Shown here piece after piece: positions 6,271 through 14,921 of a stretch of DNA of 40,466 nucleotides. The stretch's first letter is position 1. Each line of letters opens with the position of its first letter. The DNA lies in the NCBI GenBank assembly GCA_937898525.1, contig CALCBC010000115.1, positions 1-40,466 of the forward strand, read 5' to 3'. A program made the position numbers and the translations under genes. Below the pieces are notes generated by a model, which was not told the origin of the DNA, did no database searches, and worked only from the letters and a program-made list of their open reading frames with translations. This stretch comes from an uncultured Sphingomonadales bacterium (GTDB taxonomy: Bacteria > Pseudomonadota > Alphaproteobacteria > Sphingomonadales > Sphingomonadaceae).

Positions 6271-9102
6271 CTACTCGGATCGCGGCCGCGGCAGGACCAC
6301 GATCTCGAGCCGCTCTTCGGGCTTCAGGTATCGCTCGGCGATCTCCCGCACGTCCTCCGCGGTCAGCGCGGCTAGGCGCTCCTTTCCGCTGGCAAAGCGT
6401 CCGATGCGATCCGGCCGGCGCTGGGCGCGCTCGACGAGGTTCATCCAGCCCCGGTTGGTCTTGAGCGCGTTGTCATAGGCCTCGAGCATCGGCTGGCGGG
6501 CGCGCCGGAGCTCGTCGTCGTCGACCGGCCGCGCGATCAGCGAGGCGACCGTTTCGAGCGTGGCCTCCCGCGCGGCGTCGACGTCGTCGACGTCGACCGG
6601 CGCGGTGATCGTGAACACGCCCCACCCCGGATAGACGTCGGACGCCGTCGCGCTGACTCCCGGCGAGTAGGTCTGGCCAAGCTCCTCGCGCAGCTTGTCG
6701 AGCAGTTCGAGGCGCATGACCCGCTCGAGGAGCTCGAGCCGCAGTTCGTCGTCGAAGTCGCTGTCGTCCCGGGTCGGCCAGCTGAAGCGCACGATGGCCT
6801 GGTTCGGGGCGCCATCGTGGTACACGATGCGCCGGCTGCGGTCGGAGGTGAAACTGCGCTGGCGGTTGTCGGCGTAGTCGCGGAACTCGCGCTCGCGCGG
6901 GGGAAGCGCCCCGAGCGTGCGGGCGATCAGGTCGAGCGCCACGTCCTCTTCGAAGTCCCCGACCAGCGCCAGCTCGAGCGCGCCGTTGGCCAGGCGGTCG
7001 CCGATGTCCTTCTTCAGTTTCTCGAAGGTGAGACCGAGGTAGGCTTCCTTCGGCTGGATCGTGAAGCGCGGGTCGTTGTCGGAGATGATCCCGCCCGCGG
7101 CGTTGCTGAGCGCGCTTTCGGGAGTCGCGTCGCGGCTGGCGAAGAAGTTCTCGATGTTGCGCCTGTACTGCGCCTCGCCTTCGCGCCGGAAGCCCGGATC
7201 GCTGACCGCCGCCGCGAGCAGCTGGAGCTGGAGCTCGAGATCGCGCGGAGTGGTCTGCGAGGCGAGCTCGAAAGTCTCCGCATCCGCGTCGAATGCGAAG
7301 CCGACCGAGTTGCCGGCGAGGATCGTCTGCAGCTCGTCGAGCGGATGCTTGCCGAGGCCGCCGAGCGGGAGCGCGCTGTCCATTGCGGTGGCGAGCGGGT
7401 CCTCGCGGGTGTTGAGCATCTGCCCGCCGTCGATGTTGAGCTCGACCGAGATGCGGTCGCGCTGCAGGTCGGTCTTCTTGAGATTGACCCTGAGGCCGTT
7501 GGAGAAGACCAGCTTGCGCACCCCGAGCACGGGCTCGGTTTCGTCCGAGACGATCGTGCCCGGTTCGCCGAAGTCGGTATAGGCCCACTCGGTCAGCGAC
7601 CCGTCTTCCGGGGCGTCGATCGGCTCGGCCATCCCGGCATCCCAGGCCGCGCGCAACGCGTCGGCGCCGCCTTCCGGCGGCGTGCGGCCCTCGAAGCGGA
7701 TCAGCGGGTTGTCGAGCGGGACCAGTTCCTCGCGCAGCGCCTCGAGCACGCTCTCGGGGGTGATATCGGGCAGGTGATCGAGGAAGCGCTGCAGGGCGCT
7801 CTCGGGCGTGGTCGGCACCTGGCCTTCGTCGAGCAGCGTGATCGCGCCGGTGATGAAGCTCGAATTGGGGCGGGTTGCCGCGCCGGCGGCGTTGTTCTCG
7901 AGCGCGGTGCGCAGGTTGGCGACCTGCTCGGCGACCTCGGCCTCGGTGAAGCCGTATTCGAGCGCGCGGCGGTATTCGGCCTGCGCGGCGGCGAGCGCGC
8001 GTTTCCAGTCTCCGTCGGCGGCGAGCACCACGAGGTTGGTCGTGCGGGCTGTCTCGTAAACTTCCGCCGTACCCAGCGCAGCCCCGCGGAACGGCGGGTC
8101 TTCCTGTCGCGCGAGGCGCTGGAATCGGCGGTTTATGATCCCGTAACCGAGTTGCCGGCGGACGTTCTTCTGGCGCCAGGCGACGGTATCGGTGTGATCG
8201 AGCCACGGGCCATGACGCGAGATGGTGATCTGCTCGTCGAGCGCCGGATCGACGAACACGTCGGTTTCGCCCTGGTGATCGAACAGGATCGGGCCGGCGT
8301 CGATCGCGGGATGGATCGGCGCAGGGTTCCAGCCGGCAAAGTGTTCGCGGATCTTTGCTTCGACGAGATCGGGATCGAAGTCGCCCACCACGATCACCGC
8401 CGTGTTCTCGGGGCGGTAGATGCGCTCGTAGAGCGCCCGCAGCTTCTCGCTGGTCGCCGCCCGCAGCGTCTCGACGGTGCCGATCGGCAGGCGATGGACG
8501 AAGCGCGCGCCCGGATAGAAGAAGGCGATGCTGTCGAGGTAGTTGCGCAGCTCGTAGGTGTCGCGCACCCGCTTCTCCGACAGCACGACGCCTTTCTCGC
8601 GCTCGACTGCCGCAGGATTGAAGCTCAGTTCGCTGGCTGTCTCGCGCATGATCATCAGCGCGGTGTCGAGCAGGCCGGGGTCGTTGCGCGGCAGGTCGAG
8701 CCTGTAGAGCGTGACGTCGTAATTGGTACTCGCGTTGGTATCCGCCCCGAAAGCCAGCCCTTCGCGCTCGAGCAGGCGGACCATCTCGCCCTCGGGAATG
8801 CGGGTCGAGCCGTTGAACGCCATGTGTTCGATGAAGTGCGCGTAGCCGAGCTCCTCATCGGTCTCGGCGAGAGAGCCCGCATCCACCCAGAACTGCACCA
8901 TCGCCGTGCCCTTGGGCGTCGCGTTCGGCCGGATCACGTAGCGCATTCCGTTGTCGAGCCGGCCGAAGCGGTAGGCGGGATCGGGCGGCAGGTCGCTCTT
9001 GTCGAACGGCCATTCGTGATGCGGCTGCACCGGGGCCGGCTGGGCCAGGGCAGGCAACCCGAGCGCGAGAAGGAAGGCAGACAGCAGGGCACGAAGGATC
9101 AT
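6271..9102 (-). CDS. Periplasmic M16 (pitrilysin) family metallopeptidase
   Basis: A 943-residue protein with a Sec signal peptide (residues 1-20, ending ALA|QP) and two M16 halves joined by a linker. The first half has the inverted zinc motif HFIEH at residues 89-93 and the distal glutamate Glu169, exactly 76 residues later as in pitrilysin. The second half (from about residue 500) lacks a metal motif, the usual inactive partner that closes the substrate chamber. It carries basic and Tyr positions near the C-terminus (LGQTYSPGVSA). Such exported enzymes degrade peptides in the periplasm; the natural substrate is not readable. The ATG at 9102 follows from the signal peptide. It is monocistronic, and a 266-base spacer separates it from the divergent small gene. 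Confidence 0.9.
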   Translation of the reverse strand: MILRALLSAFLLALGLPALAQPAPVQPHHEWPFDKSDLPPDPAYRFGRLDNGMRYVIRPNATPKGTAMVQFWVDAGSLAETDEELGYAHFIEHMAFNGSTRIPEGEMVRLLEREGLAFGADTNASTNYDVTLYRLDLPRNDPGLLDTALMIMRETASELSFNPAAVEREKGVVLSEKRVRDTYELRNYLDSIAFFYPGARFVHRLPIGTVETLRAATSEKLRALYERIYRPENTAVIVVGDFDPDLVEAKIREHFAGWNPAPIHPAIDAGPILFDHQGETDVFVDPALDEQITISRHGPWLDHTDTVAWRQKNVRRQLGYGIINRRFQRLARQEDPPFRGAALGTAEVYETARTTNLVVLAADGDWKRALAAAQAEYRRALEYGFTEAEVAEQVANLRTALENNAAGAATRPNSSFITGAITLLDEGQVPTTPESALQRFLDHLPDITPESVLEALREELVPLDNPLIRFEGRTPPEGGADALRAAWDAGMAEPIDAPEDGSLTEWAYTDFGEPGTIVSDETEPVLGVRKLVFSNGLRVNLKKTDLQRDRISVELNIDGGQMLNTREDPLATAMDSALPLGGLGKHPLDELQTILAGNSVGFAFDADAETFELASQTTPRDLELQLQLLAAAVSDPGFRREGEAQYRRNIENFFASRDATPESALSNAAGGIISDNDPRFTIQPKEAYLGLTFEKLKKDIGDRLANGALELALVGDFEEDVALDLIARTLGALPPREREFRDYADNRQRSFTSDRSRRIVYHDGAPNQAIVRFSWPTRDDSDFDDELRLELLERVMRLELLDKLREELGQTYSPGVSATASDVYPGWGVFTITAPVDVDDVDAAREATLETVASLIARPVDDDELRRARQPMLEAYDNALKTNRGWMNLVERAQRRPDRIGRFASGKERLAALTAEDVREIAERYLKPEERLEIVVLPRPRSE

Positions 9103-9368
9103 CGACCGCTGTGTGGCCGATCGGGACTTAACGGGCAATGGCCCGTCGAGGCGGGACTGGCGGACCTCGAGCAACGCCTGGTCATCGCCGGTCTCGCGAG
9201 ACAACTCTCCTGGGTTCCGCACAACGGTCCCACGACCCGGCCGGGCCCCAGGCGGGAAGTCCGACGACCGGGCACCGGCCGCCGAAACCAAGCAACATTT
9301 CGCCGCAACACGAAACATTTAGCAGCGCGAGACGCTAACTTGACCAGCGGGGGCCGTGGAGTTGCCGG

Positions 9369-9500
9369 ATGGAACTGCGCCTGCTCGTTGCCTATGCCAT
9401 GATTGTCCTGCTGGCGCTGGCCGCCATCGTTTGGGTCGCGCGCCTGCGTCGCCGCCAGCGCCAGCGCCGGCGCAAGGCGCGCAGGATCTACTATTATTGA
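9369..9500 (+). CDS. Small single-helix membrane protein, 43 residues
   Basis: A short frame of 43 codons: MELRLLVAYAM, a hydrophobic stretch of about 20 residues (to WVA), then an extremely basic tail (RLRRRQRQRRRKARR) ending in IYYY. A GGAG Shine-Dalgarno sits 7 bases before the ATG. The layout suggests an inner-membrane protein with a basic cytoplasmic tail. It does not match a family I can name. It lies alone between the M16 peptidase (divergent) and purC (convergent). The ribosome-binding site and the clean helix-plus-tail architecture support a real gene; conservation across relatives was not tested. Confidence 0.6.
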   Translation: MELRLLVAYAMIVLLALAAIVWVARLRRRQRQRRRKARRIYYY

Positions 9501-9523
9501 CGCATTGGCGGGCGGCGAGCGGC

Positions 9524-10327
9524 CTACTTCTTCGGCTTGGGTCCGGTGCGCAGCTTGGCACGGTGTGCGGACATGTCGAACACCTCGCCGGGGCCGGCGT
9601 CCTCGTTGAGCAGGCCGAGACGGCGGGCGACTTCCTGGTAGGCCTCCTCCTCGCCGCCGAGGCCGCGGCGGAAGCGGTCCTTGTCGAGCTTCTCGCCGCT
9701 GGTCATGTCCCACAGCCGGCAGTTGTCGGGGCTGATTTCGTCGGCGAGGATCACCCGGCTGTAGTTGTCCTGGTCCCAGATGCGGCCGAACTCGAGCTTG
9801 AAGTCGATCAGGCGGATGCCGATCGCAGCGAACATGCCGCACATGAAGTCGTTGATGCGGATCGCCATCGCGGCGATGTCCTGCATCTCGTCGTTGCTGG
9901 CCCAGCCGAAGCAGGCGATGTGCTCCTCGGCGACCATCGGGTCCTGCAGCTCGTCGCTCTTCAGGTAGTACTCGATCAGCGTGTGCGGCAGCGGCTCGCC
10001 TTCTTCGAGGCCGAGACGCTTGGATAGCGAGCCCGCGGCGACGTTGCGCACGACCACCTCGAGCGGGATGATCTCGACCTGGCGCACGAGCTGCTCGCGC
10101 ATGTTCAGGCGGCGGATGAAGTGAGTCGGGATGCCGATGTGGGCAAGCCGCAGAAAGACGTGCTCGGAGATGCGGTTGTTGATCACCCCCTTGCCGTTGA
10201 TCGTGCCTTTCTTCTGCGCGTTGAACGCGGTCGCGTCGTCCTTGAAATACTGGATGATCGTGCCGGGCTCGGGGCCTTCGTAGAGGATCTTGGCCTTGCC
10301 TTCGTAAAGCTGGCGGCGGCGGGACAT
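9524..10327 (-). CDS. purC: SAICAR synthetase
   Basis: Phosphoribosylaminoimidazole-succinocarboxamide synthase joins aspartate to CAIR using ATP, in purine synthesis. The 267-residue protein opens with RRRQLYEGKAKILYEG, the glycine-rich ATP loop. It contains KGVINNRISEHVF, VEIIPLEVVVRNVAAGSLSKR and LIDFKLEFG, followed by ILADEISPDNCRLWD, all hallmark segments of PurC. The ATG at 10327 gives this N-terminus; an open frame extends 30 codons further upstream without family similarity. Its leader on the minus strand contains a GC-rich hairpin (10358-10390). Neighbours are unrelated, and purL or purS do not follow. Confidence 0.96.
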   Translation of the reverse strand: MSRRRQLYEGKAKILYEGPEPGTIIQYFKDDATAFNAQKKGTINGKGVINNRISEHVFLRLAHIGIPTHFIRRLNMREQLVRQVEIIPLEVVVRNVAAGSLSKRLGLEEGEPLPHTLIEYYLKSDELQDPMVAEEHIACFGWASNDEMQDIAAMAIRINDFMCGMFAAIGIRLIDFKLEFGRIWDQDNYSRVILADEISPDNCRLWDMTSGEKLDKDRFRRGLGGEEEAYQEVARRLGLLNEDAGPGEVFDMSAHRAKLRTGPKPKK

Positions 10328-10357
10328 GGCGGCACCTTGCTGGAGGTCAAATAGAGA

Positions 10358-10390
10358 GCCCCGGCTGAGCCAGGTTGCTCGGGCCGGGGC
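10358..10390 (-). promoter_or_regulatory. GC-rich hairpin in the purC leader
   Basis: GCCCCGGC at 10358-10365 pairs with GCCGGGGC at 10383-10390. An inner GAGC/GCTC stem closes a six-base loop. It lies about 30 bases upstream of the purC start on the purC strand. It has no U-tract, so it is not a standard terminator. It may be a leader structure or chance in GC-rich DNA. Confidence 0.3.
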
Positions 10391-10478
10391 GCGAGCGCGC
10401 GCTATACACGCGGACACAAGTTAACGCAATTGCGGTGGGTCATCGGGGGCGCTAACGCGGCGCCGAACAAAGGGGGTC

Positions 10479-13400
10479 GTGTTGCAAAGGGCACGCGCAC
10501 TGAGGGCCGCATCCGGGTCGGCCCTGGCGATAGCGCTGCTGGGCGCCGCGCCGGCCATGGCCGAGGGATCGGCCGAGGACGAGCGCCCGATCGTCGTCAC
10601 CGGCTCGCTGATTGCCGGCTCGCGCGAGGATGCGCCTGCACCGGTCGAGGTGATCGACGCGGAGGAGCTCGCCGCGCAGGGCTCGCCGACGATGCTCGAG
10701 CTGACCAAGCGGCTGGCGGCCTCGGCAGGGGTGATCGGCGACGCCACCCAGTTCGACACCCGCAGCCAGTTCAGCGAGGGCACGGCCTCGGTCAACCTGC
10801 GCGGTCTCGGGCCGCAGCGGACGCTGGTGCTGCTCAACGGCCGGCGCGTGGTCGCGAGCGGGCAGGGCAACCTGCCGCTGGTCGACGTAAACCTGTTTCC
10901 GACGGCGGCGATAGGCCGGATCGAGGTGCTCAAGGACGGCGCGGCGGCGACTTACGGCTCCGACGCGATCGCGGGGGTGGTCAACTTCATCACCCGCACC
11001 GACCAGAACGGGTTCCTCGCCGCCGGCGACTATCGCTGGGTCGACGGCTCTGACGGCGACTGGAATGCCGCGCTGTCGTGGGGCGGCGACTTGGGGCCGG
11101 CGCGGCTGTTCGTCTCGGGCGGCTACCAGCACCGCAGCGAGCTGACCGCTCTCGATCGCTCCTACGGCGTACTCGACTATGCCCAGAACCCGCAGGGCGG
11201 GTGGACCGGCGGCGGCGCGCCGGGCAATTTCGACTTCGATGCGACACTCAACGGCGTGAGCTTTAACGCCGACAACGGATGCGAAGGGGTGGGCGGGTTC
11301 CGTTCGCTACCCGGGTCCGCGGCCGACCTGTGCCAGGTCCAGTATCTCGGCTTCACCAACCTCGTCGAACCCGAGGATCGCTGGCAGCTGTTCGCCGATG
11401 TGGCGGTGGAGCTGTCCGATACGGCCGAGATGCGCGTAACCGGGCTCTACGGCCGGACCGAGACGGTACTGACCACAAGCCCGAGCTACCTGCCCACTAT
11501 CCCACCTTCCGAGGCTGCGGCGTTCGGGGGCAGCGGGCTGTTCGTGATCCCGCAGTACGCGCCGGCGCTGATCGACTACTGCGCGCGTTTCGGCGCGGAC
11601 TCGGGATGCGCGACCGACGCGAACGGTGTCCCGCTGGCGCCGGCGCTGGCCTACCCGGTGCGCTTTCGACCGGTGCTGCTCGGCGGCAATCCAATGTTCG
11701 ACAACGCGCGGCAGACCGCGGTGCTGCCGCGCAGCTCCGACATGTACCAGCTCACCGGGGAGCTGGCAGTCGATCTCGGACGCTCGCTCGACCTCGTCGC
11801 AGGGCTGACCTACTCGGAATACGACCGATATTTCGAAGGCGGCGACAGCTTCGTCGACCGGCTGCAGAACGCACTGGCCGGCTTCGGCGGCGAGGATTGC
11901 CCCTATGCGACGCCGCAATCGCGCGCGGGGATGACCCCGGCGCAACTCGCGGCGGTCGCGGGTACCGGCGGCTGCCACTTCTTCAATCCCTTCTCGACCG
12001 GGATCGCCGCTAACACCATCACCGGCCAGGCCAATCCGAACTACGCGGGTGTCAGCAACCCGCTGGGGTTCGACCTGACCCCCGGAGCGGGGCTGATCAA
12101 CGACGCCTCAGTGGTCGATGATTTTTATACGATCATCCAGCGCAAGGCGAACACGCAGCAGTGGGTCGGCGAGCTCGTGCTCTCCGGTTCTACGGGGATC
12201 GATCTCGGCGGTGGCGAGATCGATTTCGCGCTCGGCGCGCAGTACCGGCATGACCGCTACGCGCGGACCTACGGCGCGACCAATAATCTCGATGCCTATC
12301 CCTGCGCCGGCTCGATCCTCGATCCGGCGGCGACATGCTCGCCCGAAACGGGGCCGATCGGGTTTCTCGGCTCGAACCGCAACGCCGACGTCAGCGAGGA
12401 CGTCTGGGCGCTGTTCGCCGAGCTGCAGGTCCCGATCGGCGAGCGCATACAGGCGCAGCTCTCGGCGCGCTACGAGGACTACGGTGGGTCGGTCGGCTCC
12501 ACCTTCGACCCGCAGGCGCGCCTGCGCATAGAGTTGACCGACTGGCTCGCACTTCGCGGCGGGGCGGGGACCACCTTCCGCGGGCCGCCGCCCCAGAACC
12601 TCTATTCGGACCTCGTCATCCTGACCTTCATCGGCGGCGCCTTCCGCGCGGTCGACGTGCTCGGCAATCGGGAGCTCGAGCCCGAGAGCGCCACGACCTA
12701 TAACGCCGGGGTGCTGATCGACAGCGGCGGGTTCCGTGCCAGCGCGGACTGGTGGCGCTACGACTTCCACGGGCCTATCGAATCCGAGCCGATCAGCGGG
12801 ATGGTCGCGGCCATGTTCGGAGCGAGCGGGACCGCGAACTGCGGCAACCCGGCCTATGCCGGACTGCAGGCACGGTTCATGTTCTCAGGCGGCATCTGCG
12901 GCGTTGCCAACGTGCAGCGCGTGGCGACCTATGCCTTCAACGCGGCCGACGTCTCCACCAGCGGGTTCGACGTCCAGGCGAGCTACGACTTCGAGGCCGG
13001 CGCAGCGCGGATGCAGGCCGGCTTCGCCGGCAGCTATGTGATCGAGTACGAAGTCGCCGACGTGGTGGTCGAGGGTGTCGTCGTGCAGCCGGCGTTCGAT
13101 GCCGCCGGGCTGCTCAACTACCAGACGACGGCCTATCCGCTGCCGCAGCTCAAGGGGCAGGCCTGGCTGCAGGGAGGGATCGGCGACCATTCGCTGCGGC
13201 TGCAGCTGAATTACGTGGGCGGCTACACCGACCAGCGCGGGGCCGATGTGTTCGGGCCGAACGCGTCCGCGCTGGCAGGCGCGAGCGTGACCGCGGGAAA
13301 GAAGGTCGGCAGCTTCACGACGCTCGACCTGACCTGGCGCTGGCAAGTGCTCGAGCGGACCGGAGCGTCGCTTGCGCTGGTCAACCTGCTCGACGAGGAT

Positions 13401-13493
13401 CCGCCGTTCGCGCGCCTCGACCAGAACTTCGATCCGTTCACGGCGAACCCGCTGGGCTTCACGGTCCGCTTCGGGCTGAGCCAGGCGTTCTAG
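10479..13493 (+). CDS. TonB-dependent outer-membrane receptor (first of three)
   Basis: A 1004-residue receptor of the kind that imports large or scarce substrates across the outer membrane, powered by TonB-ExbBD. It has a Sec signal peptide (cleavage after AMA, residue 28), a TonB box (PIVVTGS, about 37-43) and a plug domain. Plug motifs include VNLRGLGPQRTLVLLNGRR, RIEVLKDGAAATYGSDAIAGVVNF and a long barrel ending in terminal Phe (FGLSQAF). Several loops carry cysteine pairs (CARFGADSGC, CPYATP...GGCHFF, CAGSILDPAATC), common in long-loop sphingomonad receptors. The start is GTG at 10479 with GGGGG just upstream. No periplasmic transporter genes adjoin it, so the substrate is unknown. The GTG start fits a low or controlled translation rate, but that is inference. 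Confidence 0.92.
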   Translation: MLQRARALRAASGSALAIALLGAAPAMAEGSAEDERPIVVTGSLIAGSREDAPAPVEVIDAEELAAQGSPTMLELTKRLAASAGVIGDATQFDTRSQFSEGTASVNLRGLGPQRTLVLLNGRRVVASGQGNLPLVDVNLFPTAAIGRIEVLKDGAAATYGSDAIAGVVNFITRTDQNGFLAAGDYRWVDGSDGDWNAALSWGGDLGPARLFVSGGYQHRSELTALDRSYGVLDYAQNPQGGWTGGGAPGNFDFDATLNGVSFNADNGCEGVGGFRSLPGSAADLCQVQYLGFTNLVEPEDRWQLFADVAVELSDTAEMRVTGLYGRTETVLTTSPSYLPTIPPSEAAAFGGSGLFVIPQYAPALIDYCARFGADSGCATDANGVPLAPALAYPVRFRPVLLGGNPMFDNARQTAVLPRSSDMYQLTGELAVDLGRSLDLVAGLTYSEYDRYFEGGDSFVDRLQNALAGFGGEDCPYATPQSRAGMTPAQLAAVAGTGGCHFFNPFSTGIAANTITGQANPNYAGVSNPLGFDLTPGAGLINDASVVDDFYTIIQRKANTQQWVGELVLSGSTGIDLGGGEIDFALGAQYRHDRYARTYGATNNLDAYPCAGSILDPAATCSPETGPIGFLGSNRNADVSEDVWALFAELQVPIGERIQAQLSARYEDYGGSVGSTFDPQARLRIELTDWLALRGGAGTTFRGPPPQNLYSDLVILTFIGGAFRAVDVLGNRELEPESATTYNAGVLIDSGGFRASADWWRYDFHGPIESEPISGMVAAMFGASGTANCGNPAYAGLQARFMFSGGICGVANVQRVATYAFNAADVSTSGFDVQASYDFEAGAARMQAGFAGSYVIEYEVADVVVEGVVVQPAFDAAGLLNYQTTAYPLPQLKGQAWLQGGIGDHSLRLQLNYVGGYTDQRGADVFGPNASALAGASVTAGKKVGSFTTLDLTWRWQVLERTGASLALVNLLDEDPPFARLDQNFDPFTANPLGFTVRFGLSQAF

Positions 13494-13579
13494 GACCGAT
13501 CCGAACGAGCCCCCGCCTTCGGCTCGTGTCCCAATTGCTTAAGGCTTCTGTGGTCTTCTCTCGCGGGAGAGGAATTCGC

Positions 13580-14107
13580 ATGTTCGACCTCCTGAAGCGC
13601 AGGGCAGAGCCGGCCGTGCCTTTCGAGTTCGGCTACGGCGTCCGGATCGAGAAGCCCGCGGCAGAAGTCTACGCGTTGCTCGACTGGGCCGACCCGCGCA
13701 ATGCGAAGCGGGCGTTGGGCAACAAGGTCGAGCAGGTCGGGACGTCGCCAGACCGGTTCCGGATGACGCTGGATATCGTTCCGGGCCACGTGTTCGAGAT
13801 GATCGTCACCGAGGCGGTTCCCGGTGCGCGATACGCCTTCGACAACGAGATCACGCCGCCTCCGGGCAAGCTCGTCGCCAGTCACGAACGCTACACCATC
13901 GAACCTGCCGGCGAGACCGCGTGCGTGCTCACCCTGCGCGTCTTCGCGAGCTTTGCTCCACGCCTGGCGGAGCCTGCGATCGCGATGGAGGTCGCGATGA
14001 TGACGACGGCATGTCGCAACGCACTCGAAAAGCTCAGGGTCCAGGCCGAGCAGGGTGTCGAGGCCGTGCATGCGATCGAGGCCCGGCAGATGGACTCCCT
14101 CGCATGA
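13580..14107 (+). CDS. SRPBCC-fold lipid/ligand-binding protein
   Basis: A 175-residue cytosolic protein without a signal peptide. It has the START/SRPBCC helix-grip pattern: an opening strand (FGYGVRIEKPAAEVYALLDWADP), strand pairs around RFRMTLDIVPGHVFEMIVTEAVPGARY, and a long C-terminal helix (about 135-160). Members bind hydrophobic ligands or act as cyclases or aromatase-like enzymes; which applies cannot be read. The ATG at 13580 has GAGAGGAA upstream. It lies 86 bases after the first receptor on the same strand and 57 before the Rrf2 regulator. It could be read through from either, but no overlap binds it to them. Confidence 0.65.
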   Translation: MFDLLKRRAEPAVPFEFGYGVRIEKPAAEVYALLDWADPRNAKRALGNKVEQVGTSPDRFRMTLDIVPGHVFEMIVTEAVPGARYAFDNEITPPPGKLVASHERYTIEPAGETACVLTLRVFASFAPRLAEPAIAMEVAMMTTACRNALEKLRVQAEQGVEAVHAIEARQMDSLA

Positions 14108-14164
14108 GCGCGCTTCCCGAGCCATGAGGTTGTCGCGCGGAGCACAGCAGGGCATGGATGACTC

Positions 14165-14629
14165 ATGCTGTCGCAAAAGACCCGGTATGCCATCCGCGCC
14201 ATGCAGCACCTCGCCGACCGCTACGGCGAGGGGCCGGTGCCGCTGAGCGAGATCGTCGAGAAGCAGAACATCCCGGCGGGGTTTCTCACGACGATCCTTT
14301 CCGAGCTGGGCCGCTTCGGCATCGTCGCCTCGCAGCGGGGCAAGGACGGCGGGTACTGGCTGGCGCTGCCGCCGGTCGACATCACCTACGGCGACCTGAT
14401 TCGCGTCATGCGCGGCTCGCTGGCGCTCGTGCCGTGCGCGAGCCGCTTCGCGCACGAGAAGTGCAAGCATTGTCTCGACGAGGGGGAATGTCGGACGCGG
14501 GCGCTGATGCTGCAGGTTCGCGACCGCACCGCGGAAATCCTCGATTCGGTGCGGCTGTCCGACCACATCGAACCTGTGCCGCCGTTCGATGATGACGAGG
14601 AAGAATTGCTTTCGGCCCCTCAGCGCTAA
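14165..14629 (+). CDS. Rrf2-family transcriptional regulator with four clustered cysteines
   Basis: A 154-residue winged-helix regulator. The Rrf2 signature is clear: LSQKTRYAIRAMQHLA, LSEIVEKQNIPAGFLTTILSELGRFGIVASQRGKDGGYWLA, and a dimerisation helix at the end. Cysteines lie at 91, 100, 103 and 109 (C-x8-C-x2-C-x5-C). This differs from the IscR spacing of three cysteines but suits binding of an Fe-S cluster or redox/sulfur sensing. The C-terminus is acidic (DDDEEE). Downstream on the same strand are an inverted repeat, yezD, a TonB-dependent receptor and a TauE/SafE permease. I infer it controls that set, probably in response to sulfur supply as CymR-type Rrf2 proteins do. The family is near certain, the sensed signal is not. 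Confidence 0.92.
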   Translation: MLSQKTRYAIRAMQHLADRYGEGPVPLSEIVEKQNIPAGFLTTILSELGRFGIVASQRGKDGGYWLALPPVDITYGDLIRVMRGSLALVPCASRFAHEKCKHCLDEGECRTRALMLQVRDRTAEILDSVRLSDHIEPVPPFDDDEEELLSAPQR

Positions 14630-14654
14630 ATTTCGCACCGTTCGCCGCTTTGTG

Positions 14655-14679
14655 ATTGTCAACCGTTTTAGTTGACAAT
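14655..14679. promoter_or_regulatory. Perfect 9-bp inverted repeat, candidate Rrf2 operator
   Basis: ATTGTCAAC (14655-14663) and GTTGACAAT (14671-14679) are exact reverse complements separated by 7 bases. The element is AT-rich in GC-rich surroundings and lies between the regulator and yezD. A plausible promoter overlaps it: TTGTCA at 14656-14661 and TATGAG at 14679-14684, with a 17-base spacer. A protein bound here would cover the -35 to -10 region, the geometry of a repressor site. The binding protein is inferred to be the adjacent Rrf2 regulator. Confidence 0.65.
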
Positions 14680-14726
14680 ATGAGGGCGGCACGGCACATC
14701 CGCCGTGGTACAGCCGGAGAGGCCTT

Positions 14727-14897
14727 ATGGGTACGATCGAACGCCTTCAGTCCGCCATCAACCATACCGACCTGCCGGAACACCTTCGTGTCGTTGTCGA
14801 AGCGCTCGACCGGCTTCGGTTCGGCGTGATCCAGCTGACTGTGCATGACGGAAAGCTGATGCAGGTCGACGTCACCGAGCGTCGTCGCTTCAGCTGA
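14727..14897 (+). CDS. yezD: YezD family (DUF2292) small protein, 56 residues
   Basis: A 56-codon gene with GGAGAGG four bases before the ATG. The segment VVEALDRLRFGVIQLTVHDG followed by KLMQVDVTERRR matches the DUF2292/YezD consensus (AL..IRFGSI.I.VQDG..VQIERTEK.R). Family members are often encoded beside sulfur-assimilation genes and Rrf2 regulators. Their biochemical role is not established, and no catalytic residues are evident. The single helix plus beta-hairpin layout suggests a small regulatory or binding protein. It is the first gene after the inverted-repeat operator and is followed by a TonB-dependent receptor after a 147-base gap with a GC-rich hairpin. Confidence 0.8.
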   Translation: MGTIERLQSAINHTDLPEHLRVVVEALDRLRFGVIQLTVHDGKLMQVDVTERRRFS

Positions 14898-14904
14898 GCT
14901 TTTC

Positions 14905-14921
14905 GCGGGGCGGAGCCCCGC
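14905..14921 (+). other. Hairpin after yezD
   Basis: GCGGGGC (14905-14911) and GCCCCGC (14915-14921) form a perfect 7-bp stem with a GGA loop, eight bases past the yezD stop. No T-run follows. It may be a partial terminator, an mRNA-stabilising 3' structure, or part of the long leader of the next receptor gene. Confidence 0.45.

Noticed and set aside
9191..9202. Palindrome GTCTCGCGAGAC upstream of the M16 peptidase as an operator
   Set aside because: It is GC-rich, lies about 90 bases upstream without promoter features, and is of a kind expected by chance in this composition.
13505..13527. A terminator after the first receptor (ACGAGCC...GGCTCGT)
   Set aside because: The stem is only 7 bp with a 9-base loop and no T-run follows. 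It is too weak to list as a terminator.
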